Source: Halarcobacter anaerophilus
GTDB lineage: Bacteria > Campylobacterota > Campylobacteria > Campylobacterales > Arcobacteraceae
DNA: 64,000 nucleotides
Direction: 5' to 3'
Assembly: GCF_006459125.1 (NCBI RefSeq)
Contig: NZ_CP041070.1
Span: forward strand, 868,001 to 932,000
Part shown: positions 18,237 through 27,046 of the stretch, piece by piece
Layout of the letters: each line of letters begins with the position of its first letter
Numbering within the stretch: the stretch's first letter is position 1
Translations under genes and position numbers: made by a program
Notes under the pieces: model-generated
Databases searched by the model: none
Seen by the model: the letters and a program-made list of their open reading frames with translations, nothing else
What the model was told of the DNA's origin: nothing

Positions 18237-19304
18237 TTAACCTAGTGCCCATTCATAAAAAGGCAGAACATTTATCTGCAGCTCTTTTGACTTTACTGTT
18301 TCATTATTTGATACTGTTACGATGTTTATCTCTTTGATATTATATTCCAATGCAGTTTTTTTTATTTTTTTTAGTTGAGATTGCATCATTGTTGAATTGA
18401 AAAAAGGGATAGAGACTATCGCCAACTCTTTTTTGGGAATATAAAAATCTATATAATCTAAATAATAAATTTCACTGAATTTGTTTATTAATTCTTGAAA
18501 AATAATATTTGTAAGCTCGTTTTTAAACTTCTTTTTATAGGTTATTGCTGTAAAAAAAGCACCATTATACGAATATATTTTTTTAACCGCTTTTTCTTGA
18601 TTATATTTTGAAATAAAATATATAATCTTTCTGTTTTCAAAGATTTTGCACTGTTCGTAAAACTTGTCTTTTGAGATTTTTATTTTACTTTTTAGGCTTA
18701 AAAACAGTTGGTTTAAAGATTTTTTTTCATCAATATTTAAAAATAAAAGTTTTAATATCTCTTGGGAAGTTTTATCAAAAGTTATTAGCCAAATTATATT
18801 TTGCAACTCTCTATAAACTTTAAAATCAGGTGTTTGAATGGTTTGAGGAAGATTTCCGTATTTTAAAAAATTATTAAAGTTATGGGTTATATTTTGGTTT
18901 TTCTTATCATGTAACAAATACTCTTCAAAATCTAAAGGCGTTAAAAAAAGTTTTTTATACTCTTTTAAATCTTTAGGCTCTTTTGAGGTAATAATTACGC
19001 TTTCACAAAAGGGTATTTTTATATCAAATTCAAAGTTTTCTAATACAATAACTTTTATTTTATTCTTGTAAACATACTCTTCTAAATCCTCTTTTATTTG
19101 ATCTTTTTCTACTCTTAAATCATCAAAATCTATATATAAATAATCTTTTGTTTCAAAGTTTGATAAATAATCATAAATTAAAAAACTTTTACCTGATTTT
19201 GGAGGACCTAAAAGAATAGTTTTTGGATGAGTAATTCTTATTTTTCTTTCAGTAAAAACAATTTTACTGAATTCAAGCTCATGGCAGAACTCTAAAGAGG
19301 TCAT
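18237..19304 (-). CDS. P-loop ATPase of unknown role (AAA-type, DUF4143-like)
   Basis: A 355-residue protein with a Walker A motif GPPKSGKS at residues 33-40 and a Walker B-like strand KIKVIVLENFEF at about 81-92. The rest resembles the AAA_14/DUF4143-type ATPases, with a C-terminal alpha/beta domain (about 255-355) that could be nuclease-like, but I cannot see a definite catalytic motif. It is very rich in lysine and aromatic residues. Its start codon overlaps the pdxA stop (ATGA-type coupling), so it is in the pdxJ-pdxA transcript. I do not know its function. Confidence 0.6.
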   Translation of the reverse strand: MTSLEFCHELEFSKIVFTERKIRITHPKTILLGPPKSGKSFLIYDYLSNFETKDYLYIDFDDLRVEKDQIKEDLEEYVYKNKIKVIVLENFEFDIKIPFCESVIITSKEPKDLKEYKKLFLTPLDFEEYLLHDKKNQNITHNFNNFLKYGNLPQTIQTPDFKVYRELQNIIWLITFDKTSQEILKLLFLNIDEKKSLNQLFLSLKSKIKISKDKFYEQCKIFENRKIIYFISKYNQEKAVKKIYSYNGAFFTAITYKKKFKNELTNIIFQELINKFSEIYYLDYIDFYIPKKELAIVSIPFFNSTMMQSQLKKIKKTALEYNIKEINIVTVSNNETVKSKELQINVLPFYEWALG

Positions 19305-20239
19305 TATCTCTTATCTTGTAGGATTATAGCCTCTTTTACCGCATTAATATAACTTTTACAGTTAAGCTCTCTATTTTGTTTATAAGCTATATCAAAAGCA
19401 GTTCCATGGTCAACGGAAGTTCTTATTATAGGAAGATTAAGACTTACATTTATACTTTGATCAAAATATAGTGCTTTAAGAGGAGCCAATCCTTGATCGT
19501 GGTACATGGCAACAAAATACTTTAAGTTTTTTCTTGATGCAGGCGAGAATGCGGTATCGGGAACAAGCGGACCTTTGAAAATATCTTTTTGCAGTTTTTT
19601 ATTTGCATTTTTTATTGCTTTGAAAATTTCAACTTCTTCATTTCCCAAAACGCCGTTATCGCTTGCATGGGGATTTAAAGCTAAAACTCCTATTTTATCG
19701 CTGTTTACGCTTTTATAAAAGTCTAATAAAAATTTTGTTAAATCTTTTTCATTAATTGCTTTTGCAACTTTTTTTAAAGGAACATGTTCGGTAAACAAAG
19801 CTACGAAGAGTTTTTTACAGCCTAACATCATAATTGCATTTCTGCCGAAAAAATCTCTTAAAACTTCCGTATGCCCTTTATATTTTATTTTTGCTTTGTT
19901 CCAAGACTCTTTGTTAATAGGAAGGGTTACGATAGCTTCTACTTCTTTATTTTTTGCTAATTCGATTGCCTCGGTAAAAGAGTCATAAGAAAATTTTCCG
20001 CTTTTTTTTGAAACTTTTCCAGGTTTTATATCAAATTCACCTTTTACTTCATGGATATTAAAATCATTTGGAATTTCAAGAGATAAAAGGTTTGAGGCTT
20101 TTTTCAGCATCTTTTTATTTATACAATAAACAGGAGTACAAAATTTTGAAATTTTTCCATGAGACTTAAGAGCTATTTCAACTCCCACACCGTTTAAATC
20201 TCCTATAGATACGGCAATTTTAATTTTTTTGTTTTCCAT
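19304..20239 (-). CDS. pdxA: 4-hydroxythreonine-4-phosphate dehydrogenase
   Basis: A 311-residue PdxA, which oxidises 4-phosphohydroxy-L-threonine for pyridoxal phosphate synthesis (DXP-dependent route). Seen: SIGDLNGVGVEIALK, the metal-site histidines in GHTEVLRDF, the loop MYHDQGLAPLKAL and the signature VDHGTAFDIAYK. The product is used by PdxJ, whose gene is immediately upstream and overlaps by one base. Confidence 0.95.
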   Translation of the reverse strand: MENKKIKIAVSIGDLNGVGVEIALKSHGKISKFCTPVYCINKKMLKKASNLLSLEIPNDFNIHEVKGEFDIKPGKVSKKSGKFSYDSFTEAIELAKNKEVEAIVTLPINKESWNKAKIKYKGHTEVLRDFFGRNAIMMLGCKKLFVALFTEHVPLKKVAKAINEKDLTKFLLDFYKSVNSDKIGVLALNPHASDNGVLGNEEVEIFKAIKNANKKLQKDIFKGPLVPDTAFSPASRKNLKYFVAMYHDQGLAPLKALYFDQSINVSLNLPIIRTSVDHGTAFDIAYKQNRELNCKSYINAVKEAIILQDKR

Positions 20240-21015
20240 TATAAAAGTTCTTTCATCTCTTTTATCGCTTTTTCAAGTCCCGTAAATACCGATCTTGCAA
20301 TAATACTTTGACCGATATTTAATTCTTCTATTCCTTTGATTGAAGAGATTTCTTGAACATTTTGATAGTTTAAACCATGTCCTGCAGCCACTTTAAGATC
20401 TAATTCTTTAGCTTTTTTCGTAGCTTTTTTTATCTCTTTTTTTGCTTTTAAAAGAAGAGTGTTTAATTGTTTTCTTGAGAGTTCTAACTCTTTTATACTA
20501 TGGTGGGTATTTGAAAGATTTCCGTAAAGCATTGCAAAAATATTTGCGTATGTACCTGTATGAAGTTCAATCCATTGGACATCAAGTTTTGAAGCAGCTT
20601 CAATCATCTCTTTACAAGGATCTATAAAAAGTGAAACTTCAATTTCATTTTCATGAAGTTTTTTAACGGCATTGTTTATTCTGTCGTAATTTGCAATTAA
20701 ATCTAAACCGCCTTCGGTTGTTACTTCTTCTCTTTTTTCAGGAACTAATGTTGCTCTTAAGGGTTTTAGTTTACAAACTATATCTATAATCTCTTCATTG
20801 ATTGAACACTCTAAATTAACAGGAAGAGCTGAAAGTTTGCAAATTGCCTGTGCATCTTCATCATGAATATGTCTTCTGTCTTCTCTTAAATGAATTGTTA
20901 TTTGATCCGCTCCTGCTAATTTACAAATAGAAATCGCATCTAAAGGGTTTGGGTCATTTATTTTTCTAGCTTCTCTTAATACAGCTATATGGTCGATATT
21001 TACTCCAAGTAGCAA
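20239..21015 (-). CDS. pdxJ: pyridoxine 5'-phosphate synthase
   Basis: A 258-residue PdxJ TIM barrel, which condenses 1-deoxyxylulose-5-phosphate with 3-amino-2-oxopropyl phosphate to form pyridoxine phosphate. Seen: LGVNIDHIAVLREAR, DQITIHLREDRRHI, LVPEKREEVTTEGGLD and the C-terminal AAGHGLNYQNV. It is somewhat longer than the Enterobacterial protein, with an extra lysine-rich helix at about 190-210. It is coupled to pdxA, so both steps of the pathway are made together. Confidence 0.95.
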   Translation of the reverse strand: MLLGVNIDHIAVLREARKINDPNPLDAISICKLAGADQITIHLREDRRHIHDEDAQAICKLSALPVNLECSINEEIIDIVCKLKPLRATLVPEKREEVTTEGGLDLIANYDRINNAVKKLHENEIEVSLFIDPCKEMIEAASKLDVQWIELHTGTYANIFAMLYGNLSNTHHSIKELELSRKQLNTLLLKAKKEIKKATKKAKELDLKVAAGHGLNYQNVQEISSIKGIEELNIGQSIIARSVFTGLEKAIKEMKELL

Positions 21016-21025
21016 AGTTTTTCCT

Positions 21026-22438
21026 TTATGATAAATCTTTTAGTGTTGAGATATTTGCCGCAAGTTTATTTTGAACTTCCAAAAATTCAAGTTCGGGAAT
21101 ACTGTCTGCGACAATTCCTGCTCCTGCTTGAAAAATTACTTTGTCTTTTGTTAACATGGTAGTTCTAATAGTAATTGCAGAATCCATGTTTCCGTCAAAA
21201 CCAAAGTAAGCTACGCTTCCTGAATAGAAGTTTCTTTTTATTCCTTCAAACTGGGCTATAAGTTCCATTGCTCTGATTTTTGGAGCTCCTGTCATTGTTC
21301 CGGCAGTAAAAGTTGCCGCAAAAAGATCAAACATATCGTATTTGCTTTCATCAATTTTGGCTTCTACGTCTGATACCATATGCATTACATGGGAATATCT
21401 TTCTACTCTCATTAAGTCAGTTGCTTTAACAGTTCCTGCTTGGGCAACTCTTCCTACATCGTTTCTTCCAAGATCAACAAGCATAATATGTTCTGCTCTC
21501 TCTTTGTCATCTTCAACCATCTCTTTTTCTAACTCTAAATCTCTATCTAAAGTTTTTCCTCTTTTTCTAGTTCCAGCAATAGGTCTTAAAAGAATATGTC
21601 CGTCAACTAATCTAACCATAACTTCAGGAGAACTTCCCGCTATTGAGAAATCTTCAAATTGAAGGAAAAAAAGGTATGGGCTTGGATTTTTACTTCTTAA
21701 TGCTCTATAAAAACTTAAGTGATCTACTTTTGCATTTTGAATAAATCTGTTAGACATTAAAATTTGAAAAACATCTCCTGATTTTATCATCTCTTTTGAT
21801 TCTTGAACCATTTCAAAAAATTTATCTTTTGTATAGTTAAATTTTCCTTCATCTAAGATAGTTGCTTTTTTAAGAGGAGTAAAAAGATAAGGAGATAAAA
21901 GTTCTTGTTCTATTTTTTCTAAATCTTTTTCTTTGTCTTCAACCGAAGTTACCATTACAAGTTTTGAAGTTTTATGAGAGAATCCAAGAATAATATTCGG
22001 TCTGATTAGGTCTAAATCGGGCATATTTAGCTGATCTTCAAGATTTTTCATATATTTTTTTAAAACAGGTTCAAACTCTTTTGACATATCATATCCCACA
22101 TTCCCGATAAATCCGTCAATAAGACCTATACCTAACTGCTCTGCTTTTTGTTTATAGAACTCTTTATTTATAGATTTATAATATTTTTGAAGAAATTTTA
22201 AGGGATTTGATTCAACTTGGCTAATCTCTTTTTTTTCGTTTTTATAGTAACAAATTCCGTTTTCATACCAAACTCTTTCTCTGTCACCGATTATAATATA
22301 AGAGTAGTTTCCTTCTGAGGAGTTTATAGTACTTTCATATAAAAAAGTCACTTCGTCTTTGTATAAGTTTTTGACTTTTTCATAGATCGAAACAGGAGTG
22401 AATTGATCTAGAAAAAGTTCTTTTGAAAAAAATTGCAT
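21026..22438 (-). CDS. trpE: anthranilate synthase component I
   Basis: A 470-residue chorismate-binding enzyme. The C-terminal domain has FQILMSNRF, RPIAGTRKRG, GRNDVGRVA, HVMHMVSDVEA and FTAGTMTGAPKIRAMELI, the chorismate site shared by TrpE and PabB. The N-terminal part FLYESTINSSEGNYSYI resembles the LLES element of the Trp feedback site, which favours TrpE over PabB. No trpG, trpD or trpC is adjacent; trpB is 12 kb away at 33681, so the pathway genes are dispersed. Confidence 0.88.
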   Translation of the reverse strand: MQFFSKELFLDQFTPVSIYEKVKNLYKDEVTFLYESTINSSEGNYSYIIIGDRERVWYENGICYYKNEKKEISQVESNPLKFLQKYYKSINKEFYKQKAEQLGIGLIDGFIGNVGYDMSKEFEPVLKKYMKNLEDQLNMPDLDLIRPNIILGFSHKTSKLVMVTSVEDKEKDLEKIEQELLSPYLFTPLKKATILDEGKFNYTKDKFFEMVQESKEMIKSGDVFQILMSNRFIQNAKVDHLSFYRALRSKNPSPYLFFLQFEDFSIAGSSPEVMVRLVDGHILLRPIAGTRKRGKTLDRDLELEKEMVEDDKERAEHIMLVDLGRNDVGRVAQAGTVKATDLMRVERYSHVMHMVSDVEAKIDESKYDMFDLFAATFTAGTMTGAPKIRAMELIAQFEGIKRNFYSGSVAYFGFDGNMDSAITIRTTMLTKDKVIFQAGAGIVADSIPELEFLEVQNKLAANISTLKDLS

Positions 22439-22453
22439 ATATGTAATACCTTG

Positions 22454-23362
22454 TTAATATGTTAAGATAAATGCTCCGGATACATTAAGTTTTCTTTTTA
22501 TATCGTCTGTAGCATTTCTTGCTTGTCCTCTTGAAGTATATGGTCCTATTAATACTTTATGGAACATTTTCCCGTTTATTGAAACTTTATATATTTTATA
22601 TGAGAAACCTTTACTTGTAATTGTGTTTAGATATTTTGCCGAAGGCATTTTTGAAAATGCTCCGATTTGAACAAAAGTACCTTTTGGTTTTGTCGTAACT
22701 GTTTGTGAACTTGAAGATACTGCTTTTGGCACACTCTTTTTAGGTTCGCTTTTTTTAACGGCAGGTTTTGGTTTGACTACTTTTTTTACGGGTTTGGGTT
22801 CCTCTTTTTTTACTTCAAATACATCAGGTTTTGTTTCAGGTTCTACTGTTTCATTAACCTCATTTTGCTCTATTTGTTTAAGATTTAAATTTTTATCTAC
22901 TTCTTGCTCTACTTGAGCCTCTTTCTCTTTTCCTTCTTTTATATTTTTTAATTTTTCATTGATAATTTTTTGGTATTGTTCTTCAATATTCTCATTCCCC
23001 GACAACTCTTGTTGTGTCTGTTCATTGTCGTTTGTAAATGAATCATTTGAAGTAGAGTCATTTGTTAAAAGGCGAATTATTATTATTGTTAATAAAAAAA
23101 GAATTACTAAGATTAAACCAAGAACAAGGTATTTCTTTTTATTTTGCTCGTTTGTATTGCTTTTACCGAGCATAATATCACTATATTCTCTCTCTTCTTG
23201 AATCTCTATTTCTCTGTCTAACTGACTTTGAGAAGGTCTTTGCTGTGCCTCTTCTTGAAACTGTGATTCACTGCTTTTTATCTCATTTAATCTCTGTTCA
23301 ATTTCACTTTTCTCTTGCTTTAACTGAACTTTTTTTATAAAATCTTCGCCTTTAATTTCCAT
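22454..23362 (-). CDS. SPOR-domain protein, single-pass inner membrane
   Basis: A 302-residue bitopic protein: a charged cytoplasmic coiled part (about 1-76), one membrane helix (79-99), a low-complexity periplasmic linker rich in E, K, P and V (about 105-220) and a C-terminal SPOR domain (about 225-300, KGTFVQIGAFSKMPSAKYLN ... VLIGPYTSRGQARN). SPOR domains bind denuded glycan strands at the division septum, so a role in cell division is likely (family knowledge). The position between trpE and glyA echoes the lysS-glyA-SPOR neighbourhood in Campylobacter. Confidence 0.85.
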   Translation of the reverse strand: MEIKGEDFIKKVQLKQEKSEIEQRLNEIKSSESQFQEEAQQRPSQSQLDREIEIQEEREYSDIMLGKSNTNEQNKKKYLVLGLILVILFLLTIIIIRLLTNDSTSNDSFTNDNEQTQQELSGNENIEEQYQKIINEKLKNIKEGKEKEAQVEQEVDKNLNLKQIEQNEVNETVEPETKPDVFEVKKEEPKPVKKVVKPKPAVKKSEPKKSVPKAVSSSSQTVTTKPKGTFVQIGAFSKMPSAKYLNTITSKGFSYKIYKVSINGKMFHKVLIGPYTSRGQARNATDDIKRKLNVSGAFILTY

Positions 23363-23395
23363 AGATTATCCTTAATACTTTTAAGTTTTAAACTT

Positions 23396-24658
23396 TTAGT
23401 ATGTACTACTATTATAAATCACAAAACGATTAGCAAGGTCTTTAAGCTCTAAACTAATCTTAGCTTGTAAATCCGTGTTGTTAATATCATCTAATACATC
23501 ACAAATTTTATTTGCTATTAACTTAAACTCTTCTTCTTTCATCCCTCTTGCTGTTAAAGCCGGACTTCCTATTCTTATCCCGCTTGTTACAAACGGACTT
23601 CTTGTTTCTCCGGGTACTGTGTTTTTATTTACTGTTATTCCTGCATTCCCTAATGCTGCATCTGCATCTTTACCTGAAAAATCTTTATTTAAAAACGATA
23701 CTAACACTAAGTGATTATCAGTACCTCCAGATACTACATCATATCCTCTTTTACTTATTACCTCTGCTAGTATTTGTGCGTTTACTTTTACTTGTTTTGC
23801 GTACTCTTTCCATTTTGGATCTAACACTTCTTTAAAAGCTACTGCTTTTGCTGCTATTACATGTACTAATGGTCCACCTTGCAATCCAGGGAAAATTGCC
23901 GAGTTTATTTTTTTTGCAAGTTCTTCATCATTTGTCATTATCATCCCACCTCTTGGACCTCTTAGTGTCTTATGGGTAGTTGTTGTTACTACATGTGCGT
24001 AAGGAAAAGGACTTTGATGTTCTCCTGCTGCTACTAATCCTGCTATATGTGCTATATCTGCAAAAAGTATTGCTCCTACTTCATCTGCTATTTCTCTAAA
24101 TCTTTTAAAGTCTATCTCTCTTGCGTATGCGCTTGCTCCGCACACTATTATTTTTGGTTGTACTATTTTTGCTATTTCAAGAACTTTATCATAATTTATT
24201 CTTCCGTCTAATTCTACTCCATAGTAGAAAGCATGATAGTTTTTCCCTGAAAAAGATGGTTTTGACCCATGAGTTAAGTGTCCTCCATGACTTAAATCCA
24301 TACCTAAGATTTTATCTCCTGCTTTTATTAATGCTGCGTATACTGCTCCGTTTGCTTGAGATCCGCTATGAGGTTGTACATTTGCATATTTACAGTTAAA
24401 GATTTCACAAGCTCTATCAATAGCTAGTTGTTCTACTTTATCTGCTTCTTCACATCCACCGTAATATCTTTTATTTGGGTATCCTTCTGCGTATTTATTT
24501 GTAAATATGCTTCCCATTGCTTCCATTACGGCAGGACTTGTAAAGTTCTCACTTGCTATCATTTCCAAGTGTGTTGTTTGTCTCTCTAATTCATTCTCTA
24601 ATATCTCAAATACTTCTTTATCTGCTTCTTCTAAGCTTTTGTTTGTTATGTAACTCAT
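23396..24658 (-). CDS. glyA: serine hydroxymethyltransferase
   Basis: A PLP enzyme that converts serine and THF to glycine and methylene-THF. I use ATG 24658 ([13 protein letters not shown], 420 residues), which follows TAGGAGAACAAAT, rather than an upstream start. The PLP lysine is in [17 protein letters not shown]; other motifs are [32 protein letters not shown] and the C-terminal [15 protein letters not shown]. It lies just downstream of lysS. It feeds FolD, encoded at 7409. Confidence 0.97.
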   Translation of the reverse strand: MSYITNKSLEEADKEVFEILENELERQTTHLEMIASENFTSPAVMEAMGSIFTNKYAEGYPNKRYYGGCEEADKVEQLAIDRACEIFNCKYANVQPHSGSQANGAVYAALIKAGDKILGMDLSHGGHLTHGSKPSFSGKNYHAFYYGVELDGRINYDKVLEIAKIVQPKIIVCGASAYAREIDFKRFREIADEVGAILFADIAHIAGLVAAGEHQSPFPYAHVVTTTTHKTLRGPRGGMIMTNDEELAKKINSAIFPGLQGGPLVHVIAAKAVAFKEVLDPKWKEYAKQVKVNAQILAEVISKRGYDVVSGGTDNHLVLVSFLNKDFSGKDADAALGNAGITVNKNTVPGETRSPFVTSGIRIGSPALTARGMKEEEFKLIANKICDVLDDINNTDLQAKISLELKDLANRFVIYNSSTY

Positions 24659-24685
24659 TATTTGTTCTCCTAAATTATTCAATAA

Positions 24686-26203
24686 CTACTTTTCTTCTTC
24701 GTCTTCTTCATTCTCTTCAATTTTCAGAGGTTTCATTGCAGGGAATAATAATACATCTCTAATAGAGTGTTCATTTGTAAGCATCATTACTAATCTGTCA
24801 ATTCCGATACCTTGTCCGGCAGTCGGTGCCATTCCGTATGATAAAGCATTTACGAAGTCTTCATCCATTTCATGAGCTTCATCATCTCCTGAATCTTTTG
24901 CTTCCATCTGTTTTTCAAATCTTCCTAGCTGGTCTAAAGGATCATTTAACTCACTAAAGGCATTTGCAATCTCTTTACCTGCGATAAAAAGTTCAAATCT
25001 ATCTGTTAAATGAGGTTTTTCATCAGATCTTCTTGCAAGAGGTGAAATTTCAACAGGGTATTCCGTAATAAATGTAGGGTTTATTAATTTTTCTTCAACA
25101 AATTCATCAAAAAGTTCCCCTTGAAGTTGTCCTAAATTCATATTTTCATTTACTTCAAGATTATGCTCTTTTAGATATGCAATGATTTTTTCTCTATCTT
25201 CTGTTATCTCTTTAGGAACTCCTCCTATTGAGCTTAAAGATTCGATTAACGGAACTTCGCTGAAATTAGAAAAATCAATTTTTATATCACCGTAAGGAAG
25301 AACAGTAGGTAAATCCAAATTATCAAATAAAAATTCAAAATACTCTTTTGTAAGTTCAATTAAATCTTTATAGGTTTTATATGCCCAATAAAATTCTATT
25401 GACGTAAATTCGGGATTGTGTGTTGCATCCATTCCCTCATTTCTAAAGTTTCTGTTTATTTCAAATACCGCTTCAAAACCACCTACAATTAATCTTTTTA
25501 AATAAAGTTCAGGTGCAATTCTTAAATATCTGTTTACTCCTAAAGCATTATGATGAGTTACAAAAGGTTTTGCATTTGCTCCACCTGCTATTGGGTGCAT
25601 CATCGGAGTTTCAACTTCTAAGAAACCTTTTGCTTCAAAAAATCTTCTAGTAAGTGAGATTACTTTTGATCTTAATTGGAAAGTTTTTCTAACTTCCGAG
25701 TTCATAATAAGATCTAAATATCTTTGTCTGTATCTTGACTCTTTATCTTGGATACCGTGATACTTTTCAGGTAGGGGAGATATAGCTTTTGTTAAAATTT
25801 TTAGATTTGATACATGAAGCGATAGTTCACCTTTATTTGTAATAAAAGGGTATCCGCTAACTTCGACAATATCTCCTACTTCAACATTTTTTTTAAAAAT
25901 TTCGTTATAAAAACCTTCTGGCAGATTGTCTCTTGCCACATAAAGTTGAAGTAATCCGCTTTCATCTTCTATTTTTAAAAATGAAGCTTTTCCCATAAGT
26001 CTAAAAAATTTTATTCTACCTGCAACCGTATATTTTCTTGTTTCATCTCTTTTTTCTTCAGTTTGAAAAAGATCACTATTTACATTTAAATATTTAGAAA
26101 TGGTAGTATTCCTCGCAGACTCGTTTGAATATGGATTAAATCCTTTTTCTCTTAAAAAATTTGCTTTTTCTATTCTTTGTTGTATATATTTGTTTTCAAA
26201 CAA
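24686..26203 (-). CDS. lysS: lysyl-tRNA synthetase (class II)
   Basis: A 505-residue class IIb synthetase. The N-terminal OB fold holds the anticodon-binding region (about 60-150), followed by the catalytic core with motif 2 ([20 protein letters not shown]) and motif 3 ([15 protein letters not shown]). The acidic tail ends in [10 protein letters not shown]. It charges tRNA-Lys. Gene order lysS-glyA is conserved in the phylum; cvpA lies 20 bases upstream. Confidence 0.97.
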   Translation of the reverse strand: MFENKYIQQRIEKANFLREKGFNPYSNESARNTTISKYLNVNSDLFQTEEKRDETRKYTVAGRIKFFRLMGKASFLKIEDESGLLQLYVARDNLPEGFYNEIFKKNVEVGDIVEVSGYPFITNKGELSLHVSNLKILTKAISPLPEKYHGIQDKESRYRQRYLDLIMNSEVRKTFQLRSKVISLTRRFFEAKGFLEVETPMMHPIAGGANAKPFVTHHNALGVNRYLRIAPELYLKRLIVGGFEAVFEINRNFRNEGMDATHNPEFTSIEFYWAYKTYKDLIELTKEYFEFLFDNLDLPTVLPYGDIKIDFSNFSEVPLIESLSSIGGVPKEITEDREKIIAYLKEHNLEVNENMNLGQLQGELFDEFVEEKLINPTFITEYPVEISPLARRSDEKPHLTDRFELFIAGKEIANAFSELNDPLDQLGRFEKQMEAKDSGDDEAHEMDEDFVNALSYGMAPTAGQGIGIDRLVMMLTNEHSIRDVLLFPAMKPLKIEENEEDEEEK

Positions 26204-26223
26204 TCTTCTCTTCCTTTGTACTC

Positions 26224-26970
26224 TTATTTATTATCAGTATTTATATCTGTTTCTTCTTTTTGTAACTGTTCTATTTGCTCTTTTGTCTCTTTTTGTATAG
26301 ATTCTGAAATCTCGTCAGCTACACTTTTCTTTACTGTATCAACAACTGCATTGCCTGATTCTACAGCTTTTTCTTTTATCTCTTTTACCGTATCGGAAAC
26401 TTCTTGACTTAAAGAATTTTTTTCTTCTTTTTGATTTTCTTTATCTTCAGAAGAGACGCTGTTTTCAACTTTTTTAACAATATCAGAGGTATCTAGTTTT
26501 ACAATATAACCACCTGTTTTTACAAGTAAAGGGAAAGTAATTGAATCTGATACTTTATTGTTCATCAAATCTTTAAACGATTGAACTTGATATAAAGCAT
26601 AAGCGATTACCGAGAAAATAAAAAATACTTTTGCACTTCCAAAAACAAATCCTAAAATTCTATCAAAAAATCCTAATCCGCTTACTGAGAAGATTTTACT
26701 TAAAATAATTCCAAGAATATAAATAATTGCCCAGAATCCTACAAGTCCAATTATAAAACCTATAAGTTTTATTGTTGCAGAATTTTCTAAAGCTAGAAGC
26801 GGAGCTACAAGACTTCCTATCTCTTCAGCCATTCTTGAGGCTACGAATATCCCTCCGATGATTCCTACAAGTCCAAAAATCTCTTTTATAAAACCTCTTA
26901 AAAGACCTTTTAGTCCAAGTAGTACAGTGATACTTATTATTACTATATCAAAAACAGTAAAACTTTGCAT
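26224..26970 (-). CDS. CvpA-family membrane protein
   Basis: A 248-residue protein. The N-terminal 160 residues hold four hydrophobic helices of the CvpA/colicin V production family ([20 protein letters not shown], then [19 protein letters not shown]), followed by a highly charged, Glu/Lys/Ser-rich cytoplasmic or periplasmic tail of about 90 residues. CvpA proteins affect envelope stability; the precise job is not settled. The long charged tail is unusual compared with the roughly 160-residue Enterobacterial protein. The gene is just before lysS. Confidence 0.8.
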   Translation of the reverse strand: MQSFTVFDIVIISITVLLGLKGLLRGFIKEIFGLVGIIGGIFVASRMAEEIGSLVAPLLALENSATIKLIGFIIGLVGFWAIIYILGIILSKIFSVSGLGFFDRILGFVFGSAKVFFIFSVIAYALYQVQSFKDLMNNKVSDSITFPLLVKTGGYIVKLDTSDIVKKVENSVSSEDKENQKEEKNSLSQEVSDTVKEIKEKAVESGNAVVDTVKKSVADEISESIQKETKEQIEQLQKEETDINTDNK

Positions 26971-27046
26971 TTGGTTCCTTATGTATAGTATGGCGCAATT
27001 ATATCTTAGTTTTTCAAAATTAAAGTTTAATGACTTTTATACTGAA

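Noticed and set aside
21026-22438. Possibility that trpE is really pabB.
   Set aside because: The N-terminal YES/gryS-like Trp-site element and the length favour TrpE; the two cannot be fully separated by eye, so confidence is kept below 0.9.
23548-24399. Long open frames on the plus strand opposite glyA (leucine-rich peptides).
   Set aside because: They run antisense to a clearly conserved glyA, have low-complexity Leu/Phe composition and no ribosome sites; they are by-products of glyA codon use.
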